Of a stretch of 64,000 nucleotides of DNA, positions 63,059 to 64,000 are shown piece by piece. The translations under genes were made by a program, and so were the position numbers. This stretch comes from Sphingobacterium sp. SYP-B4668 (GTDB lineage Bacteria; Bacteroidota; Bacteroidia; Sphingobacteriales; Sphingobacteriaceae), in the NCBI RefSeq assembly GCF_027627455.1, contig NZ_CP115483.1, forward strand, positions 2,046,001-2,110,000. Reading direction: 5' to 3'. Under the pieces are notes generated by a model that had not been told where the DNA came from, did not search any database, and was given only the letters and a program-made list of their open reading frames with translations. How positions within the stretch are numbered: the stretch's first letter is position 1; every line of letters starts with the position of its first letter.

Positions 63059-64000
63059 ATGGCAACAGGAAATAATAAGGAGTTAATCGACGACATAGCA
63101 AGTAAGCTACGCGATAACGAATTGCCGTATCGAGAAGGGGCTTGGGAACGTTTTTCTGCTTTGGAGAATAGCAGGAAGAGACGTGTCCTTTGGCCTTATT
63201 GGAGTGCCGCAGCCGTGCTTTTGGCAGTAGGTGCCTCCTATCTGACTGTCAGGAATAATGCTACTGTGGAGCATCCGCAAGTAGCAAAATTGAATACTGT
63301 AGTCGAAAAACCTGCTATCATATTTCCTGATTCAGCCGCTATTGCTGCTGTGGAATCCAATCTGGGAGCGGATAAGGGCGCTGCGTCGCCGACGACTACC
63401 GAAAGACGGCCTACTCAGTCATTATTGATTGAAAATACGGGTCATGAAGCGCAAATATTGGCTTATAGCCCAGCTCATTCACTTCAAGAGCGTGCTACGC
63501 CTGTAGTTGATTTGGGAGAGCTTATAAGCTTGGGGGTGAAGCAGACGCAAGGAAAAGTGAGTCCTTCGCTGTCTCCAGCGATTGGGGATTTGACAGCGTA
63601 TCCGATGCTGTCGAATATCAAAAATGAGGAACCTGATCAAAAATTGACAATATCTACTCTTGGTGCCCTAGAGCGCAACCATACCTTAGGGTTGGCCAAT
63701 AATCCAGTTAATAGTCCGACAATGGGGCGTAAGTGGGAACTGGGCGCCTTTGTATCCCCTGCGAGTTCAAATGATGAAATGAGTATGGGGGGAGGACTTT
63801 CTGTCGCTTATAATTTGACCAAAAAATTAAGTGTGAGGTCGGGGGTGGCCCTTCAGAATTATCAAATGGCAATGGCTCTTAATCCCATCCAAAATGCTCC
63901 AGCCAGTATGGACGCTCCAGCGAAGGGGAATGCTTTTCTGACGGATGTATTAGGTAATAGCGCGCGTATGAACCCTAATTTTACAGCTGTGTCTGGTTCG
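63059..64000 (+). CDS. Membrane-spanning, outer-membrane-barrel-like protein, partial
   Basis: Open from the ATG at 63059 to the window edge (314 codons without a stop). Residues 1-45 are a charged cytoplasmic segment (IASKLRDNELPYREGAWERF), 46-63 a transmembrane helix (YWSAAAVLLAVGASYLTV), then a long Pro/Ser-rich periplasmic linker. From about 235 it reads GRKWELGAFVSPASSNDEMS, LSVAYNLTKKLSVRSGVALQ, as in PorT-like outer-membrane barrels. This arrangement, next to an ECF sigma gene, is that of Bacteroidota anti-sigma-like barrel proteins. The 3' end is missing. Confidence 0.8.
   Translation, partial: MATGNNKELIDDIASKLRDNELPYREGAWERFSALENSRKRRVLWPYWSAAAVLLAVGASYLTVRNNATVEHPQVAKLNTVVEKPAIIFPDSAAIAAVESNLGADKGAASPTTTERRPTQSLLIENTGHEAQILAYSPAHSLQERATPVVDLGELISLGVKQTQGKVSPSLSPAIGDLTAYPMLSNIKNEEPDQKLTISTLGALERNHTLGLANNPVNSPTMGRKWELGAFVSPASSNDEMSMGGGLSVAYNLTKKLSVRSGVALQNYQMAMALNPIQNAPASMDAPAKGNAFLTDVLGNSARMNPNFTAVSGS

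Overview
The window looks like chromosomal DNA from a Bacteroidota species, most likely Sphingobacteriaceae (Sphingobacterium- or Pedobacter-like). The grounds are three SusC/SusD outer-membrane nutrient systems, two ECF-sigma/FecR pairs, a type IX secretion (T9SS) type B sorting domain, many lipoproteins, Rhs/polymorphic-toxin debris, and promoters of the Bacteroidota kind (TTTG and TAnnTTTG boxes) before tRNA and lysS genes. The genus is an inference from gene style, not from a marker gene.

Layout. 1-6.9 kb: a truncated secreted protein and a T9SS-sorted surface protein, a YARHG-domain/small membrane protein cluster, an alpha/beta-hydrolase-fold protein lacking its nucleophile, and a class-C-type serine hydrolase. 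7.1-16.3 kb: a complete regulated locus (ECF sigma, FecR, SusC, SusD, a NAGPA-type phosphodiester glycosidase, a BACON/beta-helix lipoprotein). 16.6-22.4 kb: a decayed accessory island of orphan immunity-like genes, tails of polymorphic toxins, an Rhs core fragment, a truncated DUF1016 nuclease and an IS256-family element split into two ends. 22.5-24.5 kb: a HEPN-motif protein and two helix-turn-helix-like proteins on the minus strand. 24.5-27.2 kb: a 2.7-kb stretch without a recognisable gene; about 1.13 kb of it is built from degenerate 11-bp units, followed by 21-bp units that run into the start of the next susC. 27.2-34.3 kb: SusC, SusD, a TlpA-like thioredoxin-fold protein, then a DUF6520-type small protein and a MauE-type membrane protein on the other strand. 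34.6-40.4 kb: an RteC-like protein, a LuxR-type regulator and a run of secreted proteins of unknown role. 40.6-50.8 kb: a second complete locus (ECF sigma, FecR, SusC, SusD, DUF5018-like lipoprotein, GHL10-like glycoside hydrolase) ending in a strong terminator. 50.9-64 kb: a sulfatase remnant, a lipoprotein, a ROK regulator, tRNA-Gly and tRNA-Leu, an MpaB-type oxygenase operon, an M13 metallopeptidase, SEC-C and JmjC-like cupin proteins, a lipocalin-like protein, lysS, and an ECF sigma factor followed by a membrane-spanning, beta-barrel-like partner cut by the window edge.

How it works together. The two sigma/FecR loci should sense their own substrate through SusC and switch on uptake plus surface enzymes. 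The middle SusC/SusD system has no sigma pair of its own and sits behind the repeat tract. The strongest unexplained structure is that tract: at least 89 units of 11 bp, 45 of them in perfect register, inside a reading frame that stays open for 2.2 kb and is in frame with SusC.
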